Assembly (NCBI RefSeq): GCF_902460415.1
Contig: NZ_CABPTY010000001.1
Location: 778,275-842,274 of the forward strand
Direction of reading: 5' to 3'
DNA: 64,000 nucleotides
Source: Campylobacter_A concisus_Y
Lineage (GTDB): Bacteria > Campylobacterota > Campylobacteria > Campylobacterales > Campylobacteraceae
Part shown: positions 40,476-50,300 of the stretch, one piece after another
Layout: each line of letters opens with the position of its first letter
Numbering within the stretch: the stretch's first letter is position 1
Notes under the pieces: generated by a model
The model's database searches: none
Seen by the model: only the letters and a program-made list of their open reading frames with translations
What the model was told of the DNA's origin: nothing
Translations under genes and position numbers: made by a program

Positions 40476-40871
40476 TTACCAAACTGTACAAAGAACTTCG
40501 CCGCCAACGCCAGCTTTACTTGCTTCAATACCGCTCATAACGCCTTTGCTTGTGCTAACGATAACTGTTCCGTAACCATTTTTAAAACGCTTAATGTCGT
40601 CTTTGCCTTGATAAACACGACGACCAGGTTTTGAAACCCTTTTAAGCTCGTTTATAACGCTTCTGCCGTACTCATCATACTTTAAAACTACATTTATAAA
40701 TTTCTTGTTACCTTCTTCGATAACGTTGTAGCTCTCTACATAGCCTTTTGCTGCAAGGATAGAAAGAGTAGCCTCAACAACCTTAGAATGAAGCAATTTC
40801 GCAGTTTCAAGCTTTCTCATACTTGCATTTCTAATGCGTGTTAATCCATCTGATATTAAATCGTTTAACAT
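40476..40871 (-). CDS. rpsH: 30S ribosomal protein S8
   Basis: 131 residues: NDLISDGLTRIRNASMRKLE at the start and the S8 signature RRVYQGKDDIKRFKNGYGTV, ISTSKGVMSGIEASKAGVGG near the end. A central small-subunit assembly protein and, in E. coli, the spc operon repressor. It starts 9 bases after rpsN. Confidence 0.97.
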   Translation of the reverse strand: MLNDLISDGLTRIRNASMRKLETAKLLHSKVVEATLSILAAKGYVESYNVIEEGNKKFINVVLKYDEYGRSVINELKRVSKPGRRVYQGKDDIKRFKNGYGTVIVSTSKGVMSGIEASKAGVGGEVLCTVW

Positions 40872-40880
40872 TTCTCTTCC

Positions 40881-41066
40881 TTACCAACTTGCTTTTTTAA
40901 GACCAGGTATTAGGCCTTCGTTAGCCATTTTTCTTAGGCAAACACGGCAAATTCCAAAATCTTTATAAACAGAGTGCGGACGACCGCAAATTTGGCATCT
41001 AGTATAGCCGCGAACCGCAAATTTTGGCTTGCGTGCAGCTTTTGCTATCATTGATTTCTTTGCCAT
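40881..41066 (-). CDS. rpsN: 30S ribosomal protein S14, zinc-binding short type
   Basis: 61 residues from the ATG at 41066, chosen because AGGAAAG precedes it and MAKKSMIAKAARKPKF is the family start; a longer frame reaches back into rplE. Two CxxC pairs (TRCQICGRP and GICRVCLRK) bind zinc. It overlaps no neighbour in this form; the rplE stop is 1 base upstream. Confidence 0.97.
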   Translation of the reverse strand: MAKKSMIAKAARKPKFAVRGYTRCQICGRPHSVYKDFGICRVCLRKMANEGLIPGLKKASW

Positions 41067-41067
41067 T

Positions 41068-41613
41068 TTACTTTCCTTTTGCAAACGGCACACCAAATAG
41101 CTCTAGCAATTTGAATGCCTCTTTATCATTTTTAGCCGTAGTAGCAATCGTAATATTCATACCATGAGTTCGTAAAATTTTATCATACTCAACCTCTGGA
41201 AACATTAGCTGCTCGCTAAGACCGAAGTTATAGTTTCCACGTCCATCAAAGCCATTTTTTGGAAGACCACGGAAATCTTTAACTCTTGGGAGAGCAACGC
41301 TGATTAGCTTATCTAAGAAAGCATACATTTGCTCTTTTCTCAAAGTTACTTTGATACCAACAGGGAAACCTTCGCGAACTTTAAAGCCAGCAACTGATTT
41401 TTTAGCATCAGTGATAACTGCTTTTTGTCCAGCGATAAGTGAAATGGTATCAGCCATATTTTGAAGCACTTTCTGATCTTTAGCAGAGTCTCCAGCGCCT
41501 ACACTGATCACAATTTTCTCAAGTGCAGGGATAAGCATTGGATTTTTGATGTCAAATTCTTTTACGAGAGCTGGCTTGATAGTTTCGTTAAATTTATCTT
41601 TTAATCTACTCAT
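41068..41613 (-). CDS. rplE: 50S ribosomal protein L5
   Basis: 181 residues: [40 protein letters not shown] and [20 protein letters not shown]. It binds 5S rRNA and contacts the P-site tRNA. It lies 5 bases after rplX. Confidence 0.97.
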
Positions 41614-41618
41614 ATCTC

Positions 41619-41855
41619 TTATCCTTCAACTTTCGCGACATTTGATATGTCAATTGGCATCTCTTTATTTACGTGACCACCATTTGGAGTTTTTTCGCTT
41701 GGTTTGATAGCTTTTTTAGCTATTTTGCATCCCTCAACTATAACCTGACCTTTTTTTGCAAGAACTGCTAAAATTTTACCAGTTTTGCCTTTATCGTCAC
41801 CAGCGATGATCTTAACAGTATCGCCTTTTTTGACTTTAAATTTTACATTAGCCAT
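41619..41855 (-). CDS. rplX: 50S ribosomal protein L24
   Basis: 78 residues with the KOW motif ([20 protein letters not shown]) and [20 protein letters not shown]. An early 23S assembly protein. It shares its first base with the last base of rplN. Confidence 0.96.
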
Positions 41856-42223
41856 TATAAAACCTCCGGAGCTAGCGAAACAATCTTCATAAAGTTAGCA
41901 TATCTAACTTCACGTCCAACTGGTCCAAAAATACGAGTGCCGACTGGCTCTTTTTTGCTATCAAGTATAACAGCTGCATTCTCGTCAAAGCGGATTAACG
42001 AACCATTATCTCTTTGAACCTCTTTTTTAGTTCTTACGACAACAGCTTTTACAACCTGTCCTTTTTTGATCTTACCATTTGGAAGAGCTTTTTTAACAGA
42101 GCAAACTATGATATCGCCAAGTGTAGCGTATCTTCTTTTGCTGCCGCCAAGAACTTTTATACACATTAACTCTTTTGCACCACTATTATCAGCAACTGCA
42201 AGTCTTGTAAAACTTTGAATCAT
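41855..42223 (-). CDS. rplN: 50S ribosomal protein L14
   Basis: 122 residues: IQSFTRLAVADNSGAKELMC, GDIIVCSVKKALPNGKIKKG and RFDENAAVILDSKKEPVGTR. It sits at the subunit interface. It overlaps both rpsQ and rplX by one base. Confidence 0.97.
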   Translation of the reverse strand: MIQSFTRLAVADNSGAKELMCIKVLGGSKRRYATLGDIIVCSVKKALPNGKIKKGQVVKAVVVRTKKEVQRDNGSLIRFDENAAVILDSKKEPVGTRIFGPVGREVRYANFMKIVSLAPEVL

Positions 42224-42474
42224 TACTCAACTCCCTTTGCCAATACAGCTTTTAAGCGAAAATTCTTGCGAGCTGAAAGTGGTCTGCACTCGATCGCAAC
42301 AACTGTATCGCCTGCTCTTGTCTCATTTTTCTCATCGTGAACTAAATACTTTTTAAAGCGTTTTACAAATTTATGGTATCTTGGGTGCATAACGCGTCTT
42401 TCTACCAAAATAGTAGCTGTTTTATCTCCAGCTTTTTGTAAAACAACACCTTGAATTTCTCTTTTTAATGCCAT
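42223..42474 (-). CDS. rpsQ: 30S ribosomal protein S17
   Basis: 83 residues from the ATG at 42474 (MALKREIQGVVL), preferred to an upstream in-frame codon lying inside rpmC. RRVMHPRYHKFVKRFKKYLV and IECRPLSARKNFRL are family marks. It binds 16S rRNA helix 11. Confidence 0.96.
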   Translation of the reverse strand: MALKREIQGVVLQKAGDKTATILVERRVMHPRYHKFVKRFKKYLVHDEKNETRAGDTVVAIECRPLSARKNFRLKAVLAKGVE

Positions 42475-42475
42475 T

Positions 42476-42670
42476 TTACGCCCCTTGTCTTGTTGCACTA
42501 ATTGCAGTGTTGATCTGAGCTATCTCTTTGCGAACAGCACTAATCTCATTAGGGTTGCTTAACTGCATAGTTTTTAGCTTTTGTCTTAAAGTAAATAAAA
42601 GCACCTTTTTCTCTTTTAGCAACGCGTTTAATTCTGCAACGCTCTTATCTTTTAACTCAGTATATTTCAT
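42476..42670 (-). CDS. rpmC: 50S ribosomal protein L29
   Basis: 64 residues from the ATG at 42670 ([20 protein letters not shown]); an upstream GTG at 42676 would add only two residues. [19 protein letters not shown] and [12 protein letters not shown] are typical. It lies at the tunnel exit. It overlaps the end of rplP by 14 bases. Confidence 0.96.
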
Positions 42671-43082
42671 TTTCACTCTCTCGCGTTACAAATTTTGATT
42701 TGAAAGGAAGTTTGTGTAGAGCCAAAGTTAAAGCTTCACGAGCTAGCTCTTCGCTAACACCAGCCATTTCAAATATTATACGACCAGGTTTGATATTCAT
42801 AACCCACTCTTCAACTCCAGCCTTACCTTTACCCATACGAGTTTGTAGAGGTTTTTTAGTAAGTGGCTTATCAGGGAAAACCCTTATCCAAATTTTAGCC
42901 TGTCTTTTTACATGACGAGTTAGAGCTTGACGAGCAGCTTCTATTTGGCGAGAATTTATTCTACCAGCTTCAACAGCTTTAAGTGCAAATTCGCCAGTTG
43001 CTAAAGATGCTCCACGAGTCGCATAACCACGGTTGCGACCTTTCATTTGCTTACGAAATTTCGTTCTTTTAGGCATCAACAT
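42657..43082 (-). CDS. rplP: 50S ribosomal protein L16
   Basis: 141 residues: [40 protein letters not shown] and [20 protein letters not shown]. It helps shape the A-site of the peptidyl transferase region. 2 bases after rpsC. Confidence 0.97.
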
Positions 43083-43084
43083 AA

Positions 43085-43783
43085 TTATTTACCTCTTCTT
43101 GCTCTACGTGTTTTCTTAGGTGCTTCTTCTTCAGTTTTCTCAGGCTGAACACCTTTTTGAAGAACCTCACCTTTAAAAATCCATACTTTAATACCTATGT
43201 TTCCATAAGTCGTATGAGCCTCAGCTACACCGTAATCTATCTTTGCTCTAAGAGTATGAAGCGGAACGCGACCTTCTAGATACCACTCGGTTCTTGCCAT
43301 CTCAGCACCACCTAAACGACCAGCAACTGAAATTTTGATACCCTTAGCGCCTGATTTTTGAGCACCTTGGATAACTTTTTTCATAGCACGTCTAAATGCG
43401 ACACGCTTTTCAAGTTGCATAGCTACGTTTTCAGCAGCAAGTTGAGCTGAAGCTTGAGCTTTTCTTTCTTCTTTGATATTTACATTTACTTCTTTACCGA
43501 TAAGTTTGCTAACTTCGTTCTTTAGGTTTTCAACATCTTGACCTTTTTTGCCGATGATGATACCAGGACGAGCTGCAACTACGGTTACACGAAGTTTTTT
43601 AGCCGTTCTTTCGATTAGAATTTGGCTAATTCCTGCATAGTAAAGTTTTTTCTTTAAAAATGCACGAATTTTATAATCTTCACCGATATTTTCAGGAAGA
43701 CTTTGTTTGGTTGGAAACCATCTAGATTCCCAGTTGCGGTTAATTCCTAGTCTAAGACCTATTGGATTTACTTTTTGTCCCAT
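43085..43783 (-). CDS. rpsC: 30S ribosomal protein S3
   Basis: 232 residues with a KH domain (VVAARPGIIIGKKGQDVENL) and the C-terminal signature VSVAGRLGGAEMARTEWY-like block, plus a basic tail (KKTRRARRGK). It lines the mRNA entry tunnel. 1 base from rplV. Confidence 0.97.
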   Translation of the reverse strand: MGQKVNPIGLRLGINRNWESRWFPTKQSLPENIGEDYKIRAFLKKKLYYAGISQILIERTAKKLRVTVVAARPGIIIGKKGQDVENLKNEVSKLIGKEVNVNIKEERKAQASAQLAAENVAMQLEKRVAFRRAMKKVIQGAQKSGAKGIKISVAGRLGGAEMARTEWYLEGRVPLHTLRAKIDYGVAEAHTTYGNIGIKVWIFKGEVLQKGVQPEKTEEEAPKKTRRARRGK

Positions 43784-43784
43784 A

Positions 43785-44117
43785 TTATGCTTCCTTCTTT
43801 TCAGGTTTAGATACTTCTACCATTACATGAGAAGTAGGTTTGCGAATTTTGCTCGCTGTTCCTCTTGCTCTTGGTCTAAATCTCTTTAATACAGGACCAG
43901 CATCAACGCGGCAACTAGTTACTACAACCTCTTCTGGCTCAAATCCGCCATTTGCTACTGCTGAGCTAATAGCGTTTGCTATAAATTTAGCACCACGATT
44001 TGGCATAAATTGCAAGCTTGCAAGTGCTAGCTCGGCATTCATGCCTTGAACTTCTCTTGCTATAAGTCTTGCTTTTGTAGGAGAAAGTCTTACGAATTTT
44101 ATAATTGCTTTACTCAT
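43785..44117 (-). CDS. rplV: 50S ribosomal protein L22
   Basis: 110 residues: VRLSPTKARLIAREVQGMNA, FMPNRGAKFIANAISSAVAN and the tunnel-loop RFRPRARGTASKIRKPTSHV. The hairpin loop reaches into the exit tunnel where macrolides bind. Confidence 0.97.
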   Translation of the reverse strand: MSKAIIKFVRLSPTKARLIAREVQGMNAELALASLQFMPNRGAKFIANAISSAVANGGFEPEEVVVTSCRVDAGPVLKRFRPRARGTASKIRKPTSHVMVEVSKPEKKEA

Positions 44118-44128
44118 ATTATCTTCCC

Positions 44129-44410
44129 TTACTTGCCGATTTTCTTTTGCACTGAGCCTTTATGACCCTTAAATGTGCGTGTTGGAGCAAATTCGCCAAG
44201 TTTATAGCCTATATGATTTTCTGTAACATATACAGGAATAAAGCTCTTGCCATTGTGAACGTTAAATGTTAGTCCAATCATTTCAGGTACAATCGTGCTA
44301 CGTCTTGACCAAGTTTTGATTGGTTTGTTATCGTTTGCATTTTTTGCGGCAATAACTTTTTTCATTACATGATCATCTACGAAAGGACCTTTTTTGAGTG
44401 ATCTTGCCAT
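44129..44410 (-). CDS. rpsS: 30S ribosomal protein S19
   Basis: 93 residues: ARSLKKGPFVDDHVMKKV, WSRRSTIVPEMIGLTFNVHN and GHKLGEF-type YKLGEFAPTRTFKGHKG. It sits in the head of the small subunit. 2 bases after rplB. Confidence 0.97.
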   Translation of the reverse strand: MARSLKKGPFVDDHVMKKVIAAKNANDNKPIKTWSRRSTIVPEMIGLTFNVHNGKSFIPVYVTENHIGYKLGEFAPTRTFKGHKGSVQKKIGK

Positions 44411-44412
44411 CT

Positions 44413-45246
44413 CTATTTTCCTTTCCTTCTTGAAATTATAAGCTTATCGCTAGCTTTTTTACGGCGAGTCTTAGCACCTTTAGTTGGTTTACCCCATGGA
44501 GTAACTGGGTGACGGCCTGAATTTTTCTTACCTTCACCACCGCCGTGTGGGTGATCAACTGGGTTCATAGCAGAACCACGTGTTTGTGGGCGGATACCGC
44601 GGTAGCGATTACGTCCAGCTTTACCTATAGTGATGTTAGCCCAGTCTTCATTGCCTACTACACCGATACTTGCCATACACTCAGCTAGTACTTGTCTCAT
44701 CTCGCCACTTGGCATTCTTAAGATAACATACTTCTCTTCTTTACCCATTAGCTGAGCATAACCGCCAGCTGAACGAGCTATCTGAGCGCCTTTGCCGGGT
44801 TTTAACTCTACGTTATGAACGATAGTACCAACTGGGATAAATCTTAATTTCATAGCGTTGCCTGGTTTAATATCTAGTGAGCCCTCATCGATAGATGCGA
44901 TAACGTCGCCAACATTTAGGCCATTTGGTCTAATGATATAGCGTTTTTCGCCATCTTTGTAAGCTATAAGAGCGATACGGCAGTTTCTGTTTGGATCGTA
45001 CTCGATCGCTTCAACTTTACCTTCTATACCAAATTTGCGACGTTTAAAGTCGATGATACGATAAAGTTTTTTTGCACCTGCTTCTTTATGTCTTGAAGTT
45101 ATACGACCATTGTTGTTTCTACCGCCAGTTGCAGGTAGTTTAACAAGCAAGCTTCTAACGCTTGGTTTAGCTGTTATGTCTTCAGAGCTTAGTCCAGTCA
45201 TATATCTACGACTAGGTGTATATGGTTTATATGATTTTATAGCCAT
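44413..45246 (-). CDS. rplB: 50S ribosomal protein L2
   Basis: 277 residues: YKPYTPSRRYMTGLSSEDIT, GGRNNNGRITSRHKEAGAKK, and the C-terminal MNPVDHPHGGGEGKNSGR-type segment (PVDHPHGGGEGKKNSGRHPV) with the conserved histidine near the peptidyl transferase centre. Confidence 0.98.
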   Translation of the reverse strand: MAIKSYKPYTPSRRYMTGLSSEDITAKPSVRSLLVKLPATGGRNNNGRITSRHKEAGAKKLYRIIDFKRRKFGIEGKVEAIEYDPNRNCRIALIAYKDGEKRYIIRPNGLNVGDVIASIDEGSLDIKPGNAMKLRFIPVGTIVHNVELKPGKGAQIARSAGGYAQLMGKEEKYVILRMPSGEMRQVLAECMASIGVVGNEDWANITIGKAGRNRYRGIRPQTRGSAMNPVDHPHGGGEGKKNSGRHPVTPWGKPTKGAKTRRKKASDKLIISRRKGK

Positions 45247-45247
45247 C

Positions 45248-45529
45248 TTACGCCTCCGTATTTTCTAGGCTTACGCCTTCAGGTAACTTAACGTAGAATT
45301 TCTTTATCTCGTCACGTTGGCCTGCTCTTCCTCTAAAACGCTTAACCTTGCCGCTAATTCTAAGTGAATTTACGCGAACAGGCGTTACTCCAAAATACTC
45401 TTGCAAAACCGCTTTTAAGCTGTTTTTTGTAACTCTTGGTGAAGTTTGGATAACAACAACGCCTTGTTCTTGAAGGCCTAGAGTTTTTTCTGTATAAATA
45501 ATTGTTTTGATATCAGTTATATCCGCCAT
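45248..45529 (-). CDS. rplW: 50S ribosomal protein L23
   Basis: 93 residues: [20 protein letters not shown] and the loop [20 protein letters not shown]. It docks trigger factor and the signal recognition particle at the tunnel exit. Only 1-base gaps to both neighbours. Confidence 0.96.
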
Positions 45530-45530
45530 T

Positions 45531-46145
45531 TTAGCCCTCTTTTGTTATAGTTTTTAGTGCAGCTTTTTCAATAATAACCGAACTAAATGTAGAGACAAGA
45601 TAAGCATTTACCTCATTTGCATCTACTACATAGCAGTTTGCTAAATTTCTAAAAGCAAGTAGTGTTTTATCGTCTAGTAAATCTTTAACGATAAGCGCGT
45701 CTTTTACTTTTAAATTTTTGATGATATTAGCTGCATCTTTTGTCTTTCCAGACTCGATTGAGATGCTATCTACTGCGAAAATTTTACCATCTTGTGCTTT
45801 TACTGCCAAAGCGTACTCAAGAGCTAGTCTTTTTTGTTTTTTATTGACTTTTTGAAAATAGTTTTTCTCGTTTGTTGGACCAAATGCAACTGCACCGCCT
45901 ACCCAAACGTTAGTTCTAGTTGAACCCGCTCTTGCACCACCACGTCCTTTTTGTCTCCATGGTTTTTTACCACCACCGCTTACAAAAGCACGGCTTTTAG
46001 TGTGAGCCGTATTTGCTCTTATACCAGCAAGGTAAGATTTTACATAAAGATATAGGTTGTGCGGATTTACTTCAGCGTAGCTTGCAGGAAGCTCTAGCTC
46101 GCCTGAATTTTCAAATTTATCGTTTAATACGTGAATTTTACTCAT
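45531..46145 (-). CDS. rplD: 50S ribosomal protein L4
   Basis: 204 residues: [60 protein letters not shown]. In E. coli L4 also represses the S10 operon. It overlaps rplC by 4 bases. Confidence 0.97.
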
Positions 46146-46720
46146 TTTACAATCCTTATTTTACCCATTGCACCATTGTGACCAGGAACGCAACCTTTTA
46201 CAACTACGATGCTATTTTGAGCGTCAAAGCTTATTAGCTCGTTTTTAACAGTAACTTTCTCATTGCCCATGTGTCCTGCCATTTTCATACCTGGTTGAAC
46301 ACGACCTGGCCATTCGCAGTTACCAATTGAACCGTGGCGTCTGTGGAAACGTGAGCCGTGGCTTTTTGGACCACCACCGAAACCATGTCTTTTTACTACA
46401 CCTTGGTAGCCTCTACCTTTTGAGTTAAAGCTAACTTTTAAAATTTTAGCCTCATTTAATGGTGTAAAGTCTAGGTTTCCAACTTCGCTATTAGCTACTT
46501 CAAGCGTAGCAAATTTGTTAAATTCTGCAGTCAGATTGTATTTCTTTTGCTGACCAGCGATAGCTTTGTTGTTTGCTTTAGTGTGGGCATACGCTACGAT
46601 AGCACGTTTGTTTTCGTCGATCTCACATACTTTAGCCTCAACTAGCTTAAGTAGTGTAACTGGCGTACTCTTCGTGGCAATCGTTCTACTCATGCCTATT
46701 TTTTCTACAATATATTCCAT
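46142..46720 (-). CDS. rplC: 50S ribosomal protein L3
   Basis: 192 residues: IVEKIGMSRTIATKSTPVTL, SKGRGYQGVVKRHGFGGGPK, HGSRFHRRHGSIGNCEWPGR and KMAGHMGNEKVTVKN. It starts large-subunit assembly and reaches the peptidyl transferase centre. Confidence 0.97.
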   Translation of the reverse strand: MEYIVEKIGMSRTIATKSTPVTLLKLVEAKVCEIDENKRAIVAYAHTKANNKAIAGQQKKYNLTAEFNKFATLEVANSEVGNLDFTPLNEAKILKVSFNSKGRGYQGVVKRHGFGGGPKSHGSRFHRRHGSIGNCEWPGRVQPGMKMAGHMGNEKVTVKNELISFDAQNSIVVVKGCVPGHNGAMGKIRIVK

Positions 46721-46740
46721 ACTCTTATCCTTTTGTCCGC

Positions 46741-47049
46741 TTATTTCATCGCACGAACTTCGACGTTAACTTCTGGAGCTAGGTCGAGTTTTGTTAGGCT
46801 ATCTACAGTTTCTGGAGTAGCAGCTACGATGTCAAGCATACGAGCGTGTATTCTCATCTCAAACTGCTCACGTGAGTCTTTGTTGATGTGTGGAGATTTT
46901 AAGACTGTATAGCGTTTGATCTTTGTAGGCATTGGTACCGGGCCACGAACGTCGGCACCTGTTCGTTTGACAGCTTCTACGATTGCTGCAACAGTGCGGT
47001 CTAGAACTCTATGGTCGTAAGCTTTTAGCTTTAACCTGATTCTTTCCAT
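46741..47049 (-). CDS. rpsJ: 30S ribosomal protein S10
   Basis: 102 residues from the ATG at 47049 (MERIRLKLKAYDHRVLDRTV), chosen over an upstream in-frame start because it is the family start and AAGGAAAAC precedes it. GPVPMPTKIKRYTVLKSPH and KSREQFEMR-type DSREQFEMRIH are present. It is the first gene of the superoperon; it also serves as NusE in antitermination. Confidence 0.97.
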   Translation of the reverse strand: MERIRLKLKAYDHRVLDRTVAAIVEAVKRTGADVRGPVPMPTKIKRYTVLKSPHINKDSREQFEMRIHARMLDIVAATPETVDSLTKLDLAPEVNVEVRAMK

Positions 47050-47167
47050 GTGTTTTCCTTTAAAAAGAACTTGTCGCAAACTCGCGACCTCTTTACATCA
47101 AAATAACTCGCATAGGATCAAGCGATCGTACGAGCAAAGACGATTGTCTTTTCGTAAAGAGAACGCG

Positions 47168-47197
47168 ATTTTACAAAAAAGCTATTATAGTTGTCAA
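47168..47197 (-). promoter_or_regulatory. Promoter of the S10-spc-alpha superoperon
   Basis: Minus-strand TTGACA (47197-47192), then TATAAT (47189-47184) and, 18 bases after TTGACA, TAAAAT (47173-47168). Two overlapping -10 choices. The leader to rpsJ is about 115 bases. Confidence 0.55.
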
Positions 47198-47306
47198 GAA
47201 AAACGTTATTTTTTGATGAATTTTGATTAATTATTTCCTTTTAATAAGGAAGATATAAAATTTAAAAAGATAAGATTCCAAGAAATTAAAATTTTAAAGA
47301 GAAAAG
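47198..47306. other. Divergent spacer between rpsJ and the R-M gene
   Basis: AT-rich spacer. It contains TTCCTT-TTAAT-AAGGAA (47235-47240, 47246-47251), a small inverted repeat that could be an operator. The R-M gene promoter lies to its right, with no sharp -10 consensus; AAAGAGAAAAG precedes the ATG. Confidence 0.35.
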
Positions 47307-50300
47307 ATGCCGATCTTTAATACAAAATTCTTACTAACCCAAGATCAAGACGAAGAAAAGCTTAAAAAGCGTTATATAAATTTGCAAATGTATCAGGCAA
47401 AAGCTAGCGACATTAAGAGCTTCAAAGAAGAGAAATTTCAAACTCAGTTTCTAAAAGATATCTTTGAAGACTGCCTTGGCTACACTTTGGACACTACTAA
47501 TCCTACAAATTTCAATCTTGAACGTGAGAAAAAGAACGAAACTGACGGCAAAAAAGCAGATGGGGCGATACTGATAAATGGCGAAGTTAGATGCGTGATC
47601 GAGCTAAAAGATCAGACTACACAGCATCTTGATAAAACTCCGTCCAACCGCGAGCTTAGCCCAGTAGATCAAGCTTTTCGCTATTTTATCTCGCATGAAA
47701 ATGCCAAATATGTCGTTGTTTCAAATTTTAATGAACTGCGTTTTTACATCGGCAATAAAACAACATTTGAAAAATTTGACCTTTTTACAGCAAGCTTTGA
47801 CGAGTTTAAAAGACTTCATTTGCTGCTTAGCTTTGAGAGCATTAGCACGGATCTGCCGCTAAAGCTAAAAGAGAAATTTGCCACTCACGAGCGCGAAATT
47901 TCAAATAAATTTTATAAAGACTTTAGCACATTTAGACTTACTCTTTTTAAAAATATTTGCAAAAACAATACTAGCGTTGATAAAAATAGGCTTTTAAGCC
48001 TAACTCAAAAACTATGTGATAGGTTTGTCTTTATACTATTTGCCGAAGACCGCGGACTACTAAGACTTCGCACGATAGCCGAGATAAAAGATAAATTTCA
48101 AAACCAAGTTACTGAGCTTAGTTTTTATGACTTTTACAAAATTTACTTTAAAGCCATTGATGAAGGCAGTGAACGTCTTGATATCAAACGCTATAATGGC
48201 GGTCTTTTTGCCACAGATACTGAGCTTGATGGACTAAAGATAGACGATAGCGTACTTGAAGCGCAGTTTTTAAGCGACTATGACTTTTTAAGCGACATCG
48301 GTGTAAATATCCTAGGACATATCTTTGAAAGCTCACTAAACGACCTTGAAGAGCTAAATGCGCAAATAAATGGTGATGAGTTTGATGCCAAGCAGAGCAA
48401 ACGCAAAAAAGATGGCATATTTTATACGCCAGAGTTTATAACAGAATTTATAGTTGAAAATTCGCTTGGTGCGCTTTGTAAGGCCAAAAAAGATGAGCTA
48501 GGGCTTGATCTAAATGAGTTACTAGCACCAAAAAATCCCAAAAAATTGACCAAAGCAGAAAGTGAGATCAAAGACAAAATTTATGCTTACCGTGAGTGGC
48601 TCTTATCTCTTAAGATACTTGATCCAGCTTGTGGCTCTGGTGCGTTTTTAAACCAAGCTTTAGAATTTCTCATTAGCGAGCATGGCGCATTAGACACTTA
48701 CCGCAAAGTATATGAGGGCGAGGGCTTGGGGCTTTACGATATAGAAAGCACGATTTTAGAAAATAACCTTTACGGCGTAGATATAAATGCCGATGCAGTC
48801 GAGATCGCCAGACTATCTCTTTGGCTCCGCACAGCTGCCAAGGGACGAGTTTTAACAGATCTTAGTAAAAATTTAGTAGCAGCAAACTCGCTTTTAGAAT
48901 TTCCTTTTGACTTTAAATTTGATGTCGTTATCGGCAATCCTCCCTATGTCAGACAAGAGGCGATAAAAGAGCAAAAGCCAGCCCTACAAAAATATAAAGC
49001 TTATAGCGGCACGGCTGATTTGTTTGTCTATTTTTATGAGCTTGGCATTACACACCTAAAAGAAAATGGACTTTTAGGTTTTATATGTTCAAATAAATTT
49101 TTCCGTGCCAGCTATGGTAAAAATTTACGTAAATTTATATTAGAAAATACACAAATAACACACATTATCGATTTTACTGGGGTTAGAGTTTTTGAAGACG
49201 CAAGTGTAGATAGTGCGATTACCATTTTTAAAAAAATAAGAGCTGATGAAAATTCAAAATTTAATTTCCTAGCTTCGAGCACCATAAATTTAAAAATGCA
49301 AAAATTTATCCAAATACCACAATCCACACTAACCGAAACAAATTTCACTTTCCTCGATAACAGCAAATTTGAGCTAAAAAGCAAGATCGAAAAAGTTGCA
49401 AGACCATTAAAAGATTGGGGTGTAAATATTTATCGTGGAATTTTAACTGGATTAAACGAAGCATTCATTGTAGATAGCGACACTCGTGATAAAATTTTAA
49501 GTACTTGCATTGGGGACGAAAGAGAACAGACACAAAAGCTCATTAGACCGATCTTAAGGGGTCGAGACATAAAGCGTTATGACTATGAGTGGGCTGGGCT
49601 GTGGCTCATAAATATTCATAATGGATATGGCACCAAGCCTCGCATAAATATAGATAATTTTCCTAAGCTAAAACTATATCTTGATAAATTTGAGCCGAAA
49701 CTTTCCAATCGTTCTGATAAAGGAGCCACTCCTTATAATCTGCGAAACTGCGCATATCTGGAGGAATTCGAAAAAGAGAAAATTTTATGCGCCAGAATGG
49801 TACAAAGCCCAAAATTTGCTTACGATGCAAATAATAATATTCCAGACAATACTGCATATTGCATAACTGGCGAAAATCTAAAATTTTTATTAGCCTTTTT
49901 AAATTCAACAGCTGTTTATAAAATTTTCAACTTTTTCTATGCTGGAGGCGGACTTGAAGGCGAAATAAAAATAAATCGCTTAGAGATTTTACCTATCCCA
50001 CAAATCACGCCACAAAATGAAAATTTAGCAAACGAGATAATAAATTTGGTCGATGAAATTTTAAAAGCCAATGAAAAAATCAAGCTTTATGAGAAGCACA
50101 TGCCTACTTTAACTCTTGATGAAAAGCTAGAAGCCAAAGAAAATATCGACGCGCTAAACGACAAAATCAAGGCAAGTGACGAAAAAATAGACAAACTTGT
50201 CTTTGAGCTTTATGAACTAACAAGCGATGAGATTGCGCTTATAACAGGGGGGGGGGAAATTGACGGTATAACAAAAATTTACATATACATCTTACAAAGG

